Positions 46,404 to 57,400 of a stretch of 64,000 bases of DNA are shown here, piece after piece. This stretch comes from Amphiduros pacificus (taxonomy: Eukaryota > Annelida > Polychaeta > Phyllodocida > Hesionidae), in assembly GCA_949316495.1 (NCBI GenBank), contig OX439003.1, positions 24,614,295 to 24,678,294 on the forward strand, written 5' to 3'. Every line of letters begins with the position of its first letter. Positions within the stretch are counted from its first letter, which is position 1. The position numbers and the translations under genes are program-made. The notes under the pieces were generated by a model. The model was not told the DNA's origin. It was given only the letters and a program-made list of their open reading frames with translations, and did no database searches.

Positions 46404-46760
46404 TTCAAAATGGCTCAGTGGGTAAGACATCTGTCTCCCATGCTAAAGGTCTGGGGTTCGATTCCCGCCAGAAACAAGCATCTTTTTTTTCTTTTTTTTT
46501 AATTCATGCTGAAAATAAAATCTTCATTTTGAAGTTTTATTTTCGCAACATGCATATCAGAACATATAGAATTGAAACATTTCTTTTGATAGAAATTATA
46601 AAAAATAGTGACTTAATACAATAAACAAAGGTGAAATCTTCATGTTGGGATCTTTTTAGAGCAAAATGAAAGTCAGAACACATAAAATGTGTTTATTTTT
46701 CTTTTTTCTTTTTTTTTTTTTGCAAATGGAGAAAATACAAAAAAAAAAAAAAATACAATG
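46404..46760 (+). mobile_element. tRNA-like SINE head plus about two 120-bp modules, copy 1
   Basis: An RNA polymerase III A box, TGGCTCAGTGG (46411-46421), and B box, GGTTCGATTCC (46455-46465), stand at tRNA spacing, but the acceptor and T stems do not pair, so it is not a working tRNA. It is followed by TTCATGCTGAAAAT and two copies of a module reading roughly TGAAATCTTCAT, TTTGAGCAATATGCATATCA, GAACATAT, TTTTGCAAACATAGA. Head plus body fits a SINE; the family is not named. Confidence 0.65.
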
Positions 46761-46831
46761 TCTTTATTAGCAAAGAAATGGAACAATTTCAATTTTCATA
46801 CAATGCTGTGACTCCAAGTTTTCTACAGTAC

Positions 46832-47216
46832 TGACACATGGCTCAGTGGTTAAGATGTCTGTCTTCTATGCTAAAGGTCCATGGTTCGAATCCTGGCTGG
46901 GAAAAGTATTATTTTCATGCTGAAGGTGAAATCTTAATATCGGGGTTCTGTTTGAGTGATATGTTCTTCAGAAAACATAAATTGATTTGTCAATTGCAAA
47001 TACAGAAGAATATAGAATAATAAAAATGACTTGATACCCCTCCCCCCAAAAAAGACGAAATCTTGAGGTCTTATTGAGTAATTTGCATATCAGAAGAATA
47101 TACTTTTAATTATTCTATTTTGCAAACATAGACAATATGAATAATACTGTGGTTTTTTTTAGTAAAAAAATATGAAATCTTCGTACTGGGGTAATATTTG
47201 AGCAATATGCATGTAG
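46832..47216 (+). mobile_element. tRNA-like SINE head plus about three 120-bp modules, copy 2
   Basis: A box TGGCTCAGTGG (46839-46849) and B box GGTTCGAATCC (46883-46893) are followed by TTCATGCTGAAGGT and modules starting near 46925, 47053 and 47168, each with GAAATCTT followed by an A/T-rich body containing GCAAATACAGAAGAATAT-like or GCAAACATAGACAATAT. The same head-to-body junction occurs in copy 1. Stems are degenerate, so it is not counted as a tRNA gene. Confidence 0.65.
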
Positions 47217-47385
47217 TCCAGTCAAAATATGAAATCACCCAGAACAAATTAGAACAGAAACCATGTTGGTGTTATTTGTCTTAGAATGTTACCCAGAGAA
47301 GAACATATAAAAAGTCTATCAAAATCAACTTAGTGGAACAGCACCTAATTTGCATAAATTCAAAATGGCCACTTCTCACTGACGT
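47216..47385 (+). repeat. Left arm of a diverged inverted repeat
   Basis: AGTCCAGTCAAAATATG, CAGAACAAATTAGAACAGAA, AAAAAGTCTATCAAAATC, TAGTGGAACAGCACCTAATT and TGCATAAATTCAAAATGGCC match the reverse complement of 49290-49461. The two arms bracket about 1.9 kb. Confidence 0.65.
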
Positions 47386-48024
47386 TTCACCCTATTTCCT
47401 ACTTGTATTCAGGTTTTTTTTTGTATGATTAAAGGTTCCTTGCACACTGAGATAATATCATGCCCTTGCTGTTGGTGTTAAGCAGTTATTTTAAGGCCAT
47501 GATAAGGAAATAAATAGCTTATGTAGCATTTCTTGTAATGTATTTCATACGATGCCAGCATCATTCTGCTATGAAATACATTGTATATTCTTAACAACTT
47601 TATGGTGGAAAGAAAAAAGAGTATGCATTAATACCAGTTAGAAAAAGGGACTGTCAGAAGTGTTGCCACTAATTGTGTACAGCATAATGATACTTGACCA
47701 AAACTGTTTAAGTTAGAATATAATTTGTTAATGACCTACATGTTGTCAATGCTGTCAAACATCAGGCATGCAGCACCAATTTCTACACAGGCAAATCAAT
47801 TCCTCACAAATTCCAAATTTGATGTCAAACGAGGTGTGTGGCTCCACCTTCCTTCACTACCTTTAGATGTCCATATAAATAACTTTAGCATTTAGGTAAA
47901 ATAATGCTATGGCTGTGGACACAAATAACACAAAGTTCCAATTAACTTTGTGCACTGAATTATCAAGGATCGAATCACAGATAACATGTCAGATTCCATA
48001 AAAGTGCCAAATATAGATGTTCAG

Positions 48025-48156
48025 TTATTCATGAACAGATATAAAATCATTGGTAACATGAATTAGGATAACATCATCTGTGTGATCTTTATGAACGTGA
48101 ATTTTCATTAGACTATTTAGTCTCTTCTGTGTCATGCTTGAGAAAAGGTGGGGGCC
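48025..48156 (-). pseudogene. Remnant of a hAT-family transposase C-terminus
   Basis: The minus-strand frame reads HLFSSMTQKRLNSLMKIHVH followed by KDHTDDVILIHVTNDFIS. The pattern 'STMTQKRLNxLxxLHVHKDxTD ... ANEFIS' is what I recognise from the C-terminal dimerisation region of hAT transposases of the P52rIPK/TTF type. Only about 40 residues survive and no terminal inverted repeats were located, so this is a fossil fragment of a plain DNA transposon. Confidence 0.5.
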
Positions 48157-48325
48157 CCCAGCCCCCCTGTCCCTACTCCTATGTATGACATTAAGACATT
48201 GCCACATGAGTGTTAAATTTATCCAGCCTATGATCAGATGTCTTATCCTGATGCTGCATGTTCATTTCTGTCTGATTCAGCTGTCCTCTTGATTCAGAAT
48301 ATCATTAAAGGAGCTGATGCTGGTG

Positions 48326-48430
48326 AAATCCGATGGGTAATGACATTTGATTGCAAAGTTTGGGTATAAATATTTAAATTACACTGTAAGGAAAAGGTGC
48401 TTGAAAACCTCATTTCATGAATGCTTTAAT
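48326..48430 (+). repeat. Diverged duplicated segment, second pair, copy 1
   Basis: GATGGGTAATGACATTTGAT, GTGCTTGAAAACCTCATTTC and ATGAATGCTTTAATC match GATGGGTAATAACATTTGAT, GTACTTGAAAATCTGATTTC and GTGAAAGCTTTAATC at 55914-56016, same orientation. Confidence 0.6.
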
Positions 48431-49289
48431 CATACTCTGCATAAACATGGGTTTTCATACAATAGGGAAGGAATAATCAGACATATTTTATGGTACTATT
48501 TGCTGTTGGTAGTAAATTCAGCTTTTAATTTGAAGCATTCAAAGCTGCTCACACATTCCTAGGAAATTAATTACTCTAATTATGAGGCAAAGAACAAAAG
48601 AAAAACCCCCAAAAATAACAAAACAAATAACAATAAAAAATAAACGTCATACCAAAAACAATAAATGGCACTTTCCAATTCACTATGTGGGACTGAGATC
48701 ATGGTGTCATGTCATAGACATTTTAAATATGGTATTTTCACATTCTTTAGTGATGGAAGGTGATTTTTGGGTCTTATGTACCTGAGTGTCTATGCCAGGC
48801 AGCAGGTTTAAGACCCCTCCCCACGTTTTGAAAAGAGCAGGGGATTGCCTCCCTGTGTGTGAATGGATTCTCCCTCTTCAATATGATCACTTCTAATAGT
48901 TCCCTAAAGCTTGCAATGATGTGCAAATTCAATTAAATTGTGAATGGGTCGTTAAACACAGTTTTTAAAAAAATTCTAATTGGAAATTATTGTTCTCTCT
49001 CCTTTTTGAGAACTTGTTATTGTAGAATAATATGTGTTGTAGAGGATATCCCAGAAAAGGTGTAAAACAGACAGATATAATCAGAATACAAGCAAAGTTC
49101 CAATTTTCGACTTATTATTCTACTTTTATTGGTCATTTATGAGAGGAAGAGTACAAAATATGGGTAATTACCAATTTGAAAAGTTTCCCAATGGATTTCT
49201 CATGTCCAAACAACATAAAATAGACTCTAAGATTACTCAAATATGTCAAATAGGAGCCAAGCAATATTATATTTAAGATTTGCCCTGCC

Positions 49290-49461
49290 ATGTTTCGGCC
49301 ATTTTGGATTTATGCAAATTACGCATTGTTCCACTACTTGGATTTTGGTAGACTTTTACTATGTTATTCTTTAGGCTCTTCCGAGACATTTCCTATCAGT
49401 TTTATTTCTGTTCTAATTTGTTCCGGGTTAGGCCATTTTTTGTCATATATTGACTGGACTA
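49290..49461 (-). repeat. Right arm of a diverged inverted repeat
   Basis: Reverse complement of the arm at 47216-47385 (GGCCATTTTGGATTTATGCA, AATTACGCATTGTTCCACTA, TTCTAATTTGTTC, TATTGACTGGACT). It is immediately followed at 49462 by another copy of the 120-bp SINE-body module in direct orientation. Confidence 0.65.
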
Positions 49462-49560
49462 ATGTCAGAACATATGGAATTGAATATGTTTTTTGCCAAC
49501 ATAGAAATATGATAAATAGTAACTTTATGCAGAAAACAAATATGAAATCATAATATTTCA
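49462..49560 (+). repeat. Solo copy of the 120-bp SINE-body module
   Basis: GTCAGAACATATGGAATTGA, TTTTTTGCCAACATAGAAAT and AAACAAATATGAAATCATAA correspond to the modules downstream of the tRNA-like heads at 46.5-47.2 kb; no head is present here. Confidence 0.55.
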
Positions 49561-49868
49561 ATTTTATTTTAGTTTAGACAAAAAAAAAGAATTATAACAT
49601 GGATCCAATTTCAAGATTTTATCATAGACTTTAAACTTCGAGTAAGTTGACCATGAGGCAAACCTGGAGTATCTGTGAATATATCCAGTGCAATGCAATA
49701 GTTCCAAGTGTTTCAGCACTATCATGTGTCTCACAGGTCTGGTGATATGCTTCAACCTTTTCTCATGGCAAGATTGCTCACTCATTTAGCCTGGATCCAC
49801 ATTTAAAAATAAACATGGACTGTACCTATCCAAGGTGTTGTTACAATTCATCAACCCTTTAAATATAC

Positions 49869-50103
49869 CTGCAATCAATGCTCATTCTTAAATACATTCC
49901 ATCAGATTGGTATATTATATATTCCAAAACAATATATTCAAATGTGGAGTTGTCAATATTGACCATATCAGTCACTGACAGGATGGAAATCAACAGGTCA
50001 CATGCCACCTGCATGTGCATTTCTCTGTTGTCCAGTGAGATCAGCCAACAATGCATGTACTCATATGTGCAAAGATCACCTCTTGGAAATGGTGTCAATG
50101 CCT
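49869..50103 (-). CDS. Orphan splice-flanked open exon (B), unknown product
   Basis: On the minus strand an acceptor (CTATTTTAG) precedes, and a donor (TGCAG then GTATAT) ends, a 235-nt stretch open throughout: two bases, 77 codons, two bases. It encodes ALTPFPRGDLCTYEYMHCWL, ISLDNREMHMQVACDLLISI, LSVTDMVNIDNSTFEYIVLE and YIIYQSDGMYLRMSIDC. The peptide looks helical, like a HEAT/ARM-type segment, but I do not recognise a family. It may be an exon of an unrecognised minus-strand gene, with exon A at 51269-51539 upstream, or a pseudogene exon. Confidence 0.35.
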
Positions 50104-51268
50104 CTAAAATAGTTCTCTAGTTTCACAGTTGTTTAAACACTATCAACAATAAAGAATTAGAATTTCTATATTTGAAATAAGTTCAAATATTGCAATCATT
50201 ATTTTAATTGTCAAATAAAACCACAATTTGATTAGACAAACATGTGTAGTAATAATGCCAGATATGTGTTCAGTGATTTGCCCACTATTTTTGACATGTG
50301 TAAGTGACCACACACCCCACTAATCTGAGTACTAATCTCAGCAAGCAAGTGTTCCCAGCAGGATGCCAGCTCATATTTTAATCTCTACCGCTGGTACCCT
50401 TACCTGAGACTTTCCTCTTTTTGTCAGGTATGTTGGCTTAAGGGAAAAACACGTAATGAACTCCAACATGATAGCTCAGTTTTTAACAGTTATACTAGAG
50501 ATTGCCTTCTGGAATTGGGATATGCTTTGTAGACCAACCATACATATGCACATGCACTAGTACTATTGAACTATATGTATACACTTATTTGGTTTTGTTT
50601 CACATATACAACTGTTTATATTATGGAATGTCTCAAGACAGAATATTAAATCTACTTTTAAAAGCTATATGAATTTAATCATATCAAATTTGAGCAACAT
50701 AAGTCATATCTGAAAAAATAATTTAAACAATTGGAATTTTAGGCTTCTATATATTTCTTTTATAAACTCAAATAGCTAATCTACATGTATGACCTAAAAT
50801 AAACACTCGAGTTGAGTCATTCACAATTACAATTATTTTTATCTTTCAAATTAATTAGTCTGCGGCACTTTGAAAAGTTCAACAAAAATAGATATCATCA
50901 ATCAGGCGACTCTCCCACAAGATAATTCTTGTTCACCTACTGAGCATACAACCTTTCAAGATTAATAAAACTTAAATCTTTGACGAAAAAAATGTTTGAA
51001 TAATTTGATATTTTTTAAATATAGTTGCCATACACAGCTAAACATGATAAATTAGGATCAAGTACTTAACAATTCCACTGCATGATATAGATTACTTATG
51101 ATTTAAGGATTATTTATTGTACATTGCATCATTGATTTTTTGCTGAAAACCTTTGACTTAAAGATGTATAAATATATGCTCAGATATTCAATTGAATCAA
51201 TCAACCAGGTCTGTAGATGTACACAAAAGTAGTCTTGCATAATAAGCCTAAAGGAAAAACCCTCTTAC
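50104..51268. other. Gap between orphan exons A and B
   Basis: AT-rich; would be an intron if the two open exons belong to one minus-strand gene. Nothing else seen. Confidence 0.3.
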
Positions 51269-51539
51269 TAAAAATATGAAGGTCCAGGAAATCTCTAACA
51301 ACTGGCATTATATTGCGACACAAATATTTCACCATCTTCCTCTGTGTGTATGAACTGTTATCATTGAGAATTATAGAAATTCTGTTTTTTCTTGTCTGTT
51401 CATGTCTGTTGCTTCTTTGTCTCAAAACCAAAAGTCCAGTTTGATTAAATGGAAGTGTCATTTGAGAAGATATGCCATGCCTTTTACACAGTACATTTAT
51501 ATGATTGGCTGGCAATTCTTCATCATTTGCGTGGATCAC
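51269..51539 (-). CDS. Orphan splice-flanked open exon (A), unknown product
   Basis: Minus strand: acceptor (GGCATTCCAG) then 271 nt (90 codons plus one base) to a donor (TTTTTA then GTAAGAG). It encodes VIHANDEELPANHINVLCKR, HGISSQMTLPFNQTGLLVLR, QRSNRHEQTRKNRISIILND, NSSYTQRKMVKYLCRNIMPV and VRDFLDLHIF. Amino-acid composition is protein-like and no stop interrupts the frame. Family not recognised. The acceptor tract is not very pyrimidine-rich. Same strand as exon B, 1.2 kb away. Confidence 0.35.
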
Positions 51540-51590
51540 CTGGAATGCCATTAAGATTAGTTTTCTGAGGAGCTTTAAATATCCTTTTTA

Positions 51591-51728
51591 GCTATGTGTA
51601 GCATAGCTTCTGCAGTGAGGGTGAGAAATATTCTCTCATCATGTCTACTTTGATCTTCTCCGAATAAACTACTGGTTGGAGTTCTTAGCTATTAGTACCG
51701 TAGGTAAGATGTATATTTTCTATTAAGC
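51591..51728 (+). repeat. Dispersed repeat family D, plus-strand copy
   Basis: GTGTAGCATAGCTTCTGCAG, TGAGGGTGAGAAATATTCT, TTTGATCTTCTCCGAATAAA, CTACTGGTTGGAGTTCTTAG and GGTAAGATGTATATTTTC match, in order, the reverse complement of 56464-56625. These two are the best-preserved pair. Confidence 0.7.
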
Positions 51729-52570
51729 TAAGAATTTCTTCCATTTTTTTGGTGATTAAAAAAAATTTAATGGCTATTGCTGAGTCTGCCAATCAGTACC
51801 ATGACAAATATCAGCCAATGAGCATTTTGATTGACCAAAATTATCATTGGCTGAAATCTGATCTGGGATTTTTATCTTTTATGAAGCAATGTGCAGGTAT
51901 TTACAGAAACATTACAAACACCAGTGATCAGCAGAGGTCTGTGTTTTATTCTAGGTTCCAAAATCTATAGAATCTTATCCCTCTAATATTTATACCCTAA
52001 AAGCTAAGCTACTACATCTTGAGAGATATCAAGATATCTGGTTTAACATCATGTATTACATAATTTCCTCTTATTGTATGATGCATTACTTTTTATCAAA
52101 GGTTTTAATAAATAAGTAATCTCTCAGGAAATAACCTGTATTCTTTTAAAATGTTAATTTTTGGCATAAAAAACAATTTGTGAATAAACATATGAGCAAT
52201 GCAAATACTCCTCAACAATTCTAAATTCTGTGAGAGGAAATTGTGCTGATTAATAGGCGTTGATAGTGTATAGGTGTATATAGAGATTCAAGGGTTATCA
52301 TTGGTATGCAATAAGATGTTTATATATCATGAATGTGATTGTCTGGTATCATGAACCAGATTTGTATATCATGGAAGAGTAAAAAATCATGATGTAGCAA
52401 AAGTAATTTGTTGCTGTTTTGATAGTTCATCTCAAATGTAAAATCTCTTTTTCAGTGAAATAAATGAAAGCCAACAAAATAAGCAATTTTATGTTTTTCA
52501 GTCAATAAATACCAATAATGTAGAGAGACATATTATTATACACTTTATATTTGATTAAGTAATTCCATAC

Positions 52571-52840
52571 TCAGCTGATATACCTACCTACAGAGAATCA
52601 ACTTGAAAATGGTATCTTAGATTTGAATTTGAAACATTGATTGCAGATATTCATTTCTTCTTTTGATCTATTTACATTGCTTGTGACACCACCTTGGACA
52701 AATATTACCAGAACATTTTGGTTTATATTTCTTACTTAGGCTGCTCTCTTAAAATCTCCAACTGGCACTTGAAATTGCTGAATAACATCCTTTATAAGAT
52801 AACTTGATTCAGGAAGATTTTGACTATTTCTCTGATATAT
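52571..52840 (+). repeat. Diverged duplicated segment, copy 2
   Basis: Partner of 46136-46376, same orientation, 6.4 kb away. Similarity fades at about 52845, where copy 1 instead leads into the first SINE head. Confidence 0.65.
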
Positions 52841-53075
52841 AACTGGGAAGATTGAAAAGTACATTTCAATTGCTTCAAATTCTATTCCCATGTTTCTTTA
52901 AAATACAATTAAAACACCAGCGGCCAGGCCATTATCCCAATAGACAAACTTTCATGAGCTTGTCCACTGCTAAGTTATATCCCTGTCATGGAAGGACATT
53001 AAACTCAATAGGTCATTTCACTCGGCAGAATTTGAATTGATGAATAGATCCAGGCTATATTTTAAAAATCCAATT

Positions 53076-53078
<3 letters not shown>

Positions 53079-53162
<84 letters not shown>
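53079..53162. repeat. (AT)n microsatellite
   Basis: About 42 uninterrupted AT units. Confidence 0.95.
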
Positions 53163-53164
<2 letters not shown>

Positions 53165-53404
53165 TTTAAAATGTGGTGAAGGACATTACTCAAATTCTTT
53201 CACGGAACAATTCAGCACAGGTAACTTCAATTAACTTCAACAACAAGGGATTACATGACTGCATACAAAGCAGTGAAGTTGGGATGAAGGAAATATGGTG
53301 AATAATATGGTGCATATAGGAAATATGGTAAACTATATATCGCAAATTTGGGACGTGTGAAGCACCATGTGTGGCAATTCATAGATCGGCCAGAGATTTA
53401 TCCA

Positions 53405-53860
53405 AGATGTTGTATAAAACCAAGCTCCTCTGGAAACTTGCCAGACAAGAGATATCTTCATATGAAGAGCAATGTCACTGAGCAGGGTAATTGTGGATTG
53501 ACAATTCTTTTCAGCTTTAATTACCCTGCTTCGTTTTTGGTATATCTCACTTTCCAGTCTGGTGATCTTCTCCAAAAACATCTTATCCTGGATCTTCTGC
53601 ATCCTATCCTGTATGTGGTTATCAAGTCATTGAAACTGCTCATCTTTTAAATATGCGAGTTGTCCCAGAAGGTGAACATGGCATTGGAGAGTTCCATTGC
53701 TGAACTGTGAGCTGTTCATATATCCCACTGATGTGGATCACACATTGTAAATAAAAACCTTTTTCTCCAACTTTGACTCAGTATTGTCCTCCACAGTTGA
53801 AAGGTCCACAAGTGCCACACAATCATCATAAGCTATTTCCTGAAGCTTTCCTTGGACTTA
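53405..53860 (-). pseudogene. Decayed coiled-coil coding region
   Basis: One minus-strand frame runs through this interval with about two stops and reads like protein: KLQEIAYDDCVALVDLSTVE, DNTESKLEKKVFIYN, LGQLAYLKDEQFQ, LDNHIQDRMQKIQDKMFLEK, ITRLESEIYQKRSRVIKAEK. The latter part is a plausible coiled coil. The family is not recognised. It might be one gene's relic together with the plus-strand piece at 53958-54212, after an inversion, or unrelated. Confidence 0.35.
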
Positions 53861-53957
53861 AGTAACCACTTTTTGTGCTGATCACGTAATCGTATGCATG
53901 ATTACATTTGATTGATATGGATGAATTGTGAGAGAATCGTTTTATTCTACTCTACAG

Positions 53958-54212
53958 GGAGATGTGCATGATAGGTTATCTCGGAAGTACAAAGAAGCAG
54001 AAGCAAAGATACACATTGTTTCCGAGAGTAAGAGAAAGCTCGAGGATTCTTTGAGAACACTGTGTGAAGGAAGTAGAAATTTAAGATGTGAACAAGATAA
54101 GTATGTTCAGGAAAGGTTAAGCCTGTTGCAAAAATGCCAACATCTAAGACTTACTTCATACTGGAGGAGAAGATTCAAAGTGGATGGAGGCCAAAATGAA
54201 GTGGAACTTTGA
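53958..54212 (+). pseudogene. Decayed coiled-coil coding region preceded by an acceptor
   Basis: An acceptor tract (TTTTATTCTACTCTACAG) precedes an open frame reading GDVHDRLSRKYKEAEAKIHI, VSESKRKLEDSLRTLCEGSR, NLRCEQDKYVQERLSLLQK. Further helical, lysine- and glutamate-rich fragments continue to about 54412 (LREVLKMDTILEEYMEM) in shifting frames. No domain recognised and no convincing donor; most likely a decayed exon or pseudogene. Confidence 0.35.
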
Positions 54213-55908
54213 CATGAGTGAGTGAAACACCTGAGAATGAAAGCTTTTGGCAAGATAAAAGTGGTTAAACAGAAGCAACATGAAATAATAATGAAGAAAA
54301 TCAGTGCCTAAAGGATACAATAACCAATCTAAGGGAAGCATAAAAGTGCAAGTAGTTGAGGGAGGTTTTAAAGATGGACACCATTCTGGAAGAGTACATG
54401 GAGATGTGTCCACAGGACCAATTAATGGATCACATTTAGTTTGTCAACAAGAAACCACTTAAGGGTACAGCCATGGGCACCAAACCACATGGGCACCAAA
54501 CCTCATTATGCAAGAATTGTAAGGCGTAAAAACTTCTGTATATTTGAGGAGGCGGTGTAGCATGATTCCAAGGATGAAGGAATTGACTCATCATCAGATG
54601 ACATACCAAGAGCTTGTGTTCCTCAATGCCAAACAAGCTTTCGTGGCAGGAATTTTAATAGGGCTCGGAAGTTTACCACCAGATGGCACTGTGAAAGATG
54701 AAAAATGATATATCCTTTTTAACAGGCTATATATCCTTTTTGTTGAATGTTCAGATATGCATAGCTCATTTGATATGCACAGCTCATTTTATTTTCACAG
54801 CTCTTGGTATATGGAACAATGACTTTTGGCATATGGAACAATGACCTTTTTTATTGTCATAGCGACGAAAGAATGAGAACTACAAATGGAACTTGATAGC
54901 AAAAGTTGCATTTGTGGTTACAAATTCACTAACTTTTAAATTCAGTTTCACGTCTCACACAAATTTAATTGGAAAGTTATCTGCAGCTGCCATTTTCTCA
55001 GATATATTGACTCAAGGGGAAAACACTTTTTTGCGTTATCACAAAGGAATGCAAACACAAACCAAGTCATTTTATAGCCAATTGTATTAATAAATAATTC
55101 ATAGCCCCCAGTCATAAAACATTGATTCCACAGTATGGAATTTTGACAGACAAGATGTTCCTCGTATAATTTCATAGAAAAGATTCAGTGTTCAATGTAG
55201 GAAGATTCAATGTAGGAAGTAATATCAACAAGTGTAAGATTCGGTTTGTAATCTTATCAAAAGAAATTTATTTATTTGATTAATTCTTCTAAATATGTGA
55301 TATGCATGATAGAATAAATGTTATAAATTGTAAGTAATTGTCTTAAATTCTAGATTATTTGAAACACGGTGTATGAGAATTCATATGTTTCGCCTGATAT
55401 GCAAATTTTATTTCTCGATATTTCTACTAATCAGAGGTAGTCGATCCTCAACCTCCAGAGAATCAACAATCTCTATTTAGCAGAGTAGTTCCATATAGTT
55501 ATTTTTAGCAACGCTAAATGAATTCTATTTCAAGACATCATTTTTACAAGATACCTTTTGCAACTTCATGAAATCATAGAGGTCACAGGGTATGCTTCAA
55601 AGTTGTGGTTATGAAACTGTGATACAAACAAGCTATCTAAAATACACCTGCCATGATTATTGTGTTTCACTAAGTGTGCCAAGCATATTGTTAGGACTGT
55701 ATCAATATACAAACATAAATAGAAAAACAGACCTTTTTACACCAGATCACTACAGTGTCCAAATCTGAAGGTCTCCAACTTTTACAAAGCAGGTATTTCC
55801 CTAGATTACTGGTCAACTAAGCTTACTAGTTGACAAAGTGCTTATTGGATTATTTGGATTTTTGCAGAAGATTAATCTATTTTCAAATAGCACAGAAATA
55901 TATATAGG
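54213..55908. other. Intergenic, repeat-derived
   Basis: No gene supportable after the coiled-coil relic. Short local duplications occur at 54715-54850 (GATATGCACAGCTCATT twice with one change; TATGGAACAATGACTTTT-type unit twice). Confidence 0.4.
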
Positions 55909-56020
55909 AGAACTATGATGGGTAATAACATTTGATCACAAAGATAAGAGTTTAAACATTTATATATTAGGTGAGAAAACGTACTTGAAAATCTGATTTC
56001 GTGAAAGCTTTAATCCCAAA
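55909..56020 (+). repeat. Diverged duplicated segment, second pair, copy 2
   Basis: Partner of 48326-48430. The pair at 46.1/52.6 kb is in the same order and orientation, so both may be remnants of one old duplication or of two copies of one large element. Confidence 0.6.
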
Positions 56021-56463
56021 TCTAGTTATCAGTCTACAAAATAATTATCGTAAGTTTCAAATTAAAATAATCAATAAGGATAAAAATTAAGAAAATAGGA
56101 TATTTGCCCTCCGTATACATTTACTTTTTTCAAGATGCTATTTTGATTTGTCGTACCCATGATTATACATTGGCCCCTTAAAAAATGTTCCAGAAATGCC
56201 TGCCAATTGCTTCATAAATGAACACTTAAATCCTTAAATCACTTAATGATCACTTAGATGATCACTTAAATCCCGGTCCCAGAGCGGACTTGAGCAGACA
56301 AACGTTTTGGCCAATCAAAATGCACATTACATTTTGAATTCATTGTTCTCTGGATTTACAGTGGGTGATATTTTCGTGCTAATCGAAATGGCAGCCCACC
56401 TAACAACTCAATGATAGCTATCAGATTCTTTTCATAAAAGATACCGGAAAACGTTTCTGAGCC

Positions 56464-56625
56464 GAATGGAAAATAGATGGAATTGGTCCCTTGAAAATAC
56501 AGTATCTTACCTACTATTAGCTAAGAATTCCGACCAGTAGTTTCAGAGTAGAAGTTGGACAGAATGACGAAAAATGTCTCCCCCTCAGTGCAGAAGTTAT
56601 GCTACACGAAGCTAAAAGCCCTTTC
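56464..56625 (-). repeat. Dispersed repeat family D, minus-strand copy
   Basis: The reverse complement begins GGGCTTTTAGCTTCGTGTAG and ends in GGACCAATTCCATCTATTTT, matching the copies at 51.6 kb and 26.9 kb over nearly its whole length. Confidence 0.7.
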
Positions 56626-56739
56626 AATCAAGGACACACATAAGGTTGTATGGAACATATGATATGTTATTTTTACAAAGAAATCTCTACAGAGAAACCT
56701 AATCAAGTGGTGCCCAATGCCTGAACGAATGTGCCCACT

Positions 56740-57124
<385 letters not shown>

Positions 57125-57394
57125 ATGCCCATTTAGCTGAGCCTGTGTCTGATTTCAACCTCCTGATAAGTTAACCTTTAAAACCTCTGATTAGCCAATA
57201 GATCATTCGAGGCATGCGTGCCTTAATATACACCTGAGGGATGGGGGATCTGTCAATATGCGTATTGTTCAATATGCTTATTGAGGGCAAATGAGAGGGA
57301 GCATATCCTCAAACTCCTTATTGTAATATGTCCACATTAAGCTTAAAAGTCCAGATCAGTCAATATTTTAAGCGATAGCAAGGTCTGAGATACT

Positions 57395-57400
57395 TTTATT
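57395..57400 (-). terminator. Candidate polyadenylation signal of the secreted-protein gene
   Basis: AATAAA on the minus strand, 864 bases after the TAA stop. It would give a 3'UTR of about 0.87 kb; no closer canonical signal stood out. Confidence 0.35.

Noticed and set aside
46404-46475. Functional tRNA gene
   Set aside because: A and B boxes are present but acceptor, anticodon and T stems do not pair; the same head recurs with a shared body, so it is SINE-like.
49564-49785. Kinase-like string on minus strand (LKHLELLHCTGYIHR) resembling a casein-kinase/TTBK catalytic loop
   Set aside because: Only about 15 residues fit, the catalytic Asp and the following Lys-x-x-Asn are absent, and no other kinase subdomain is visible nearby. 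Probably chance.
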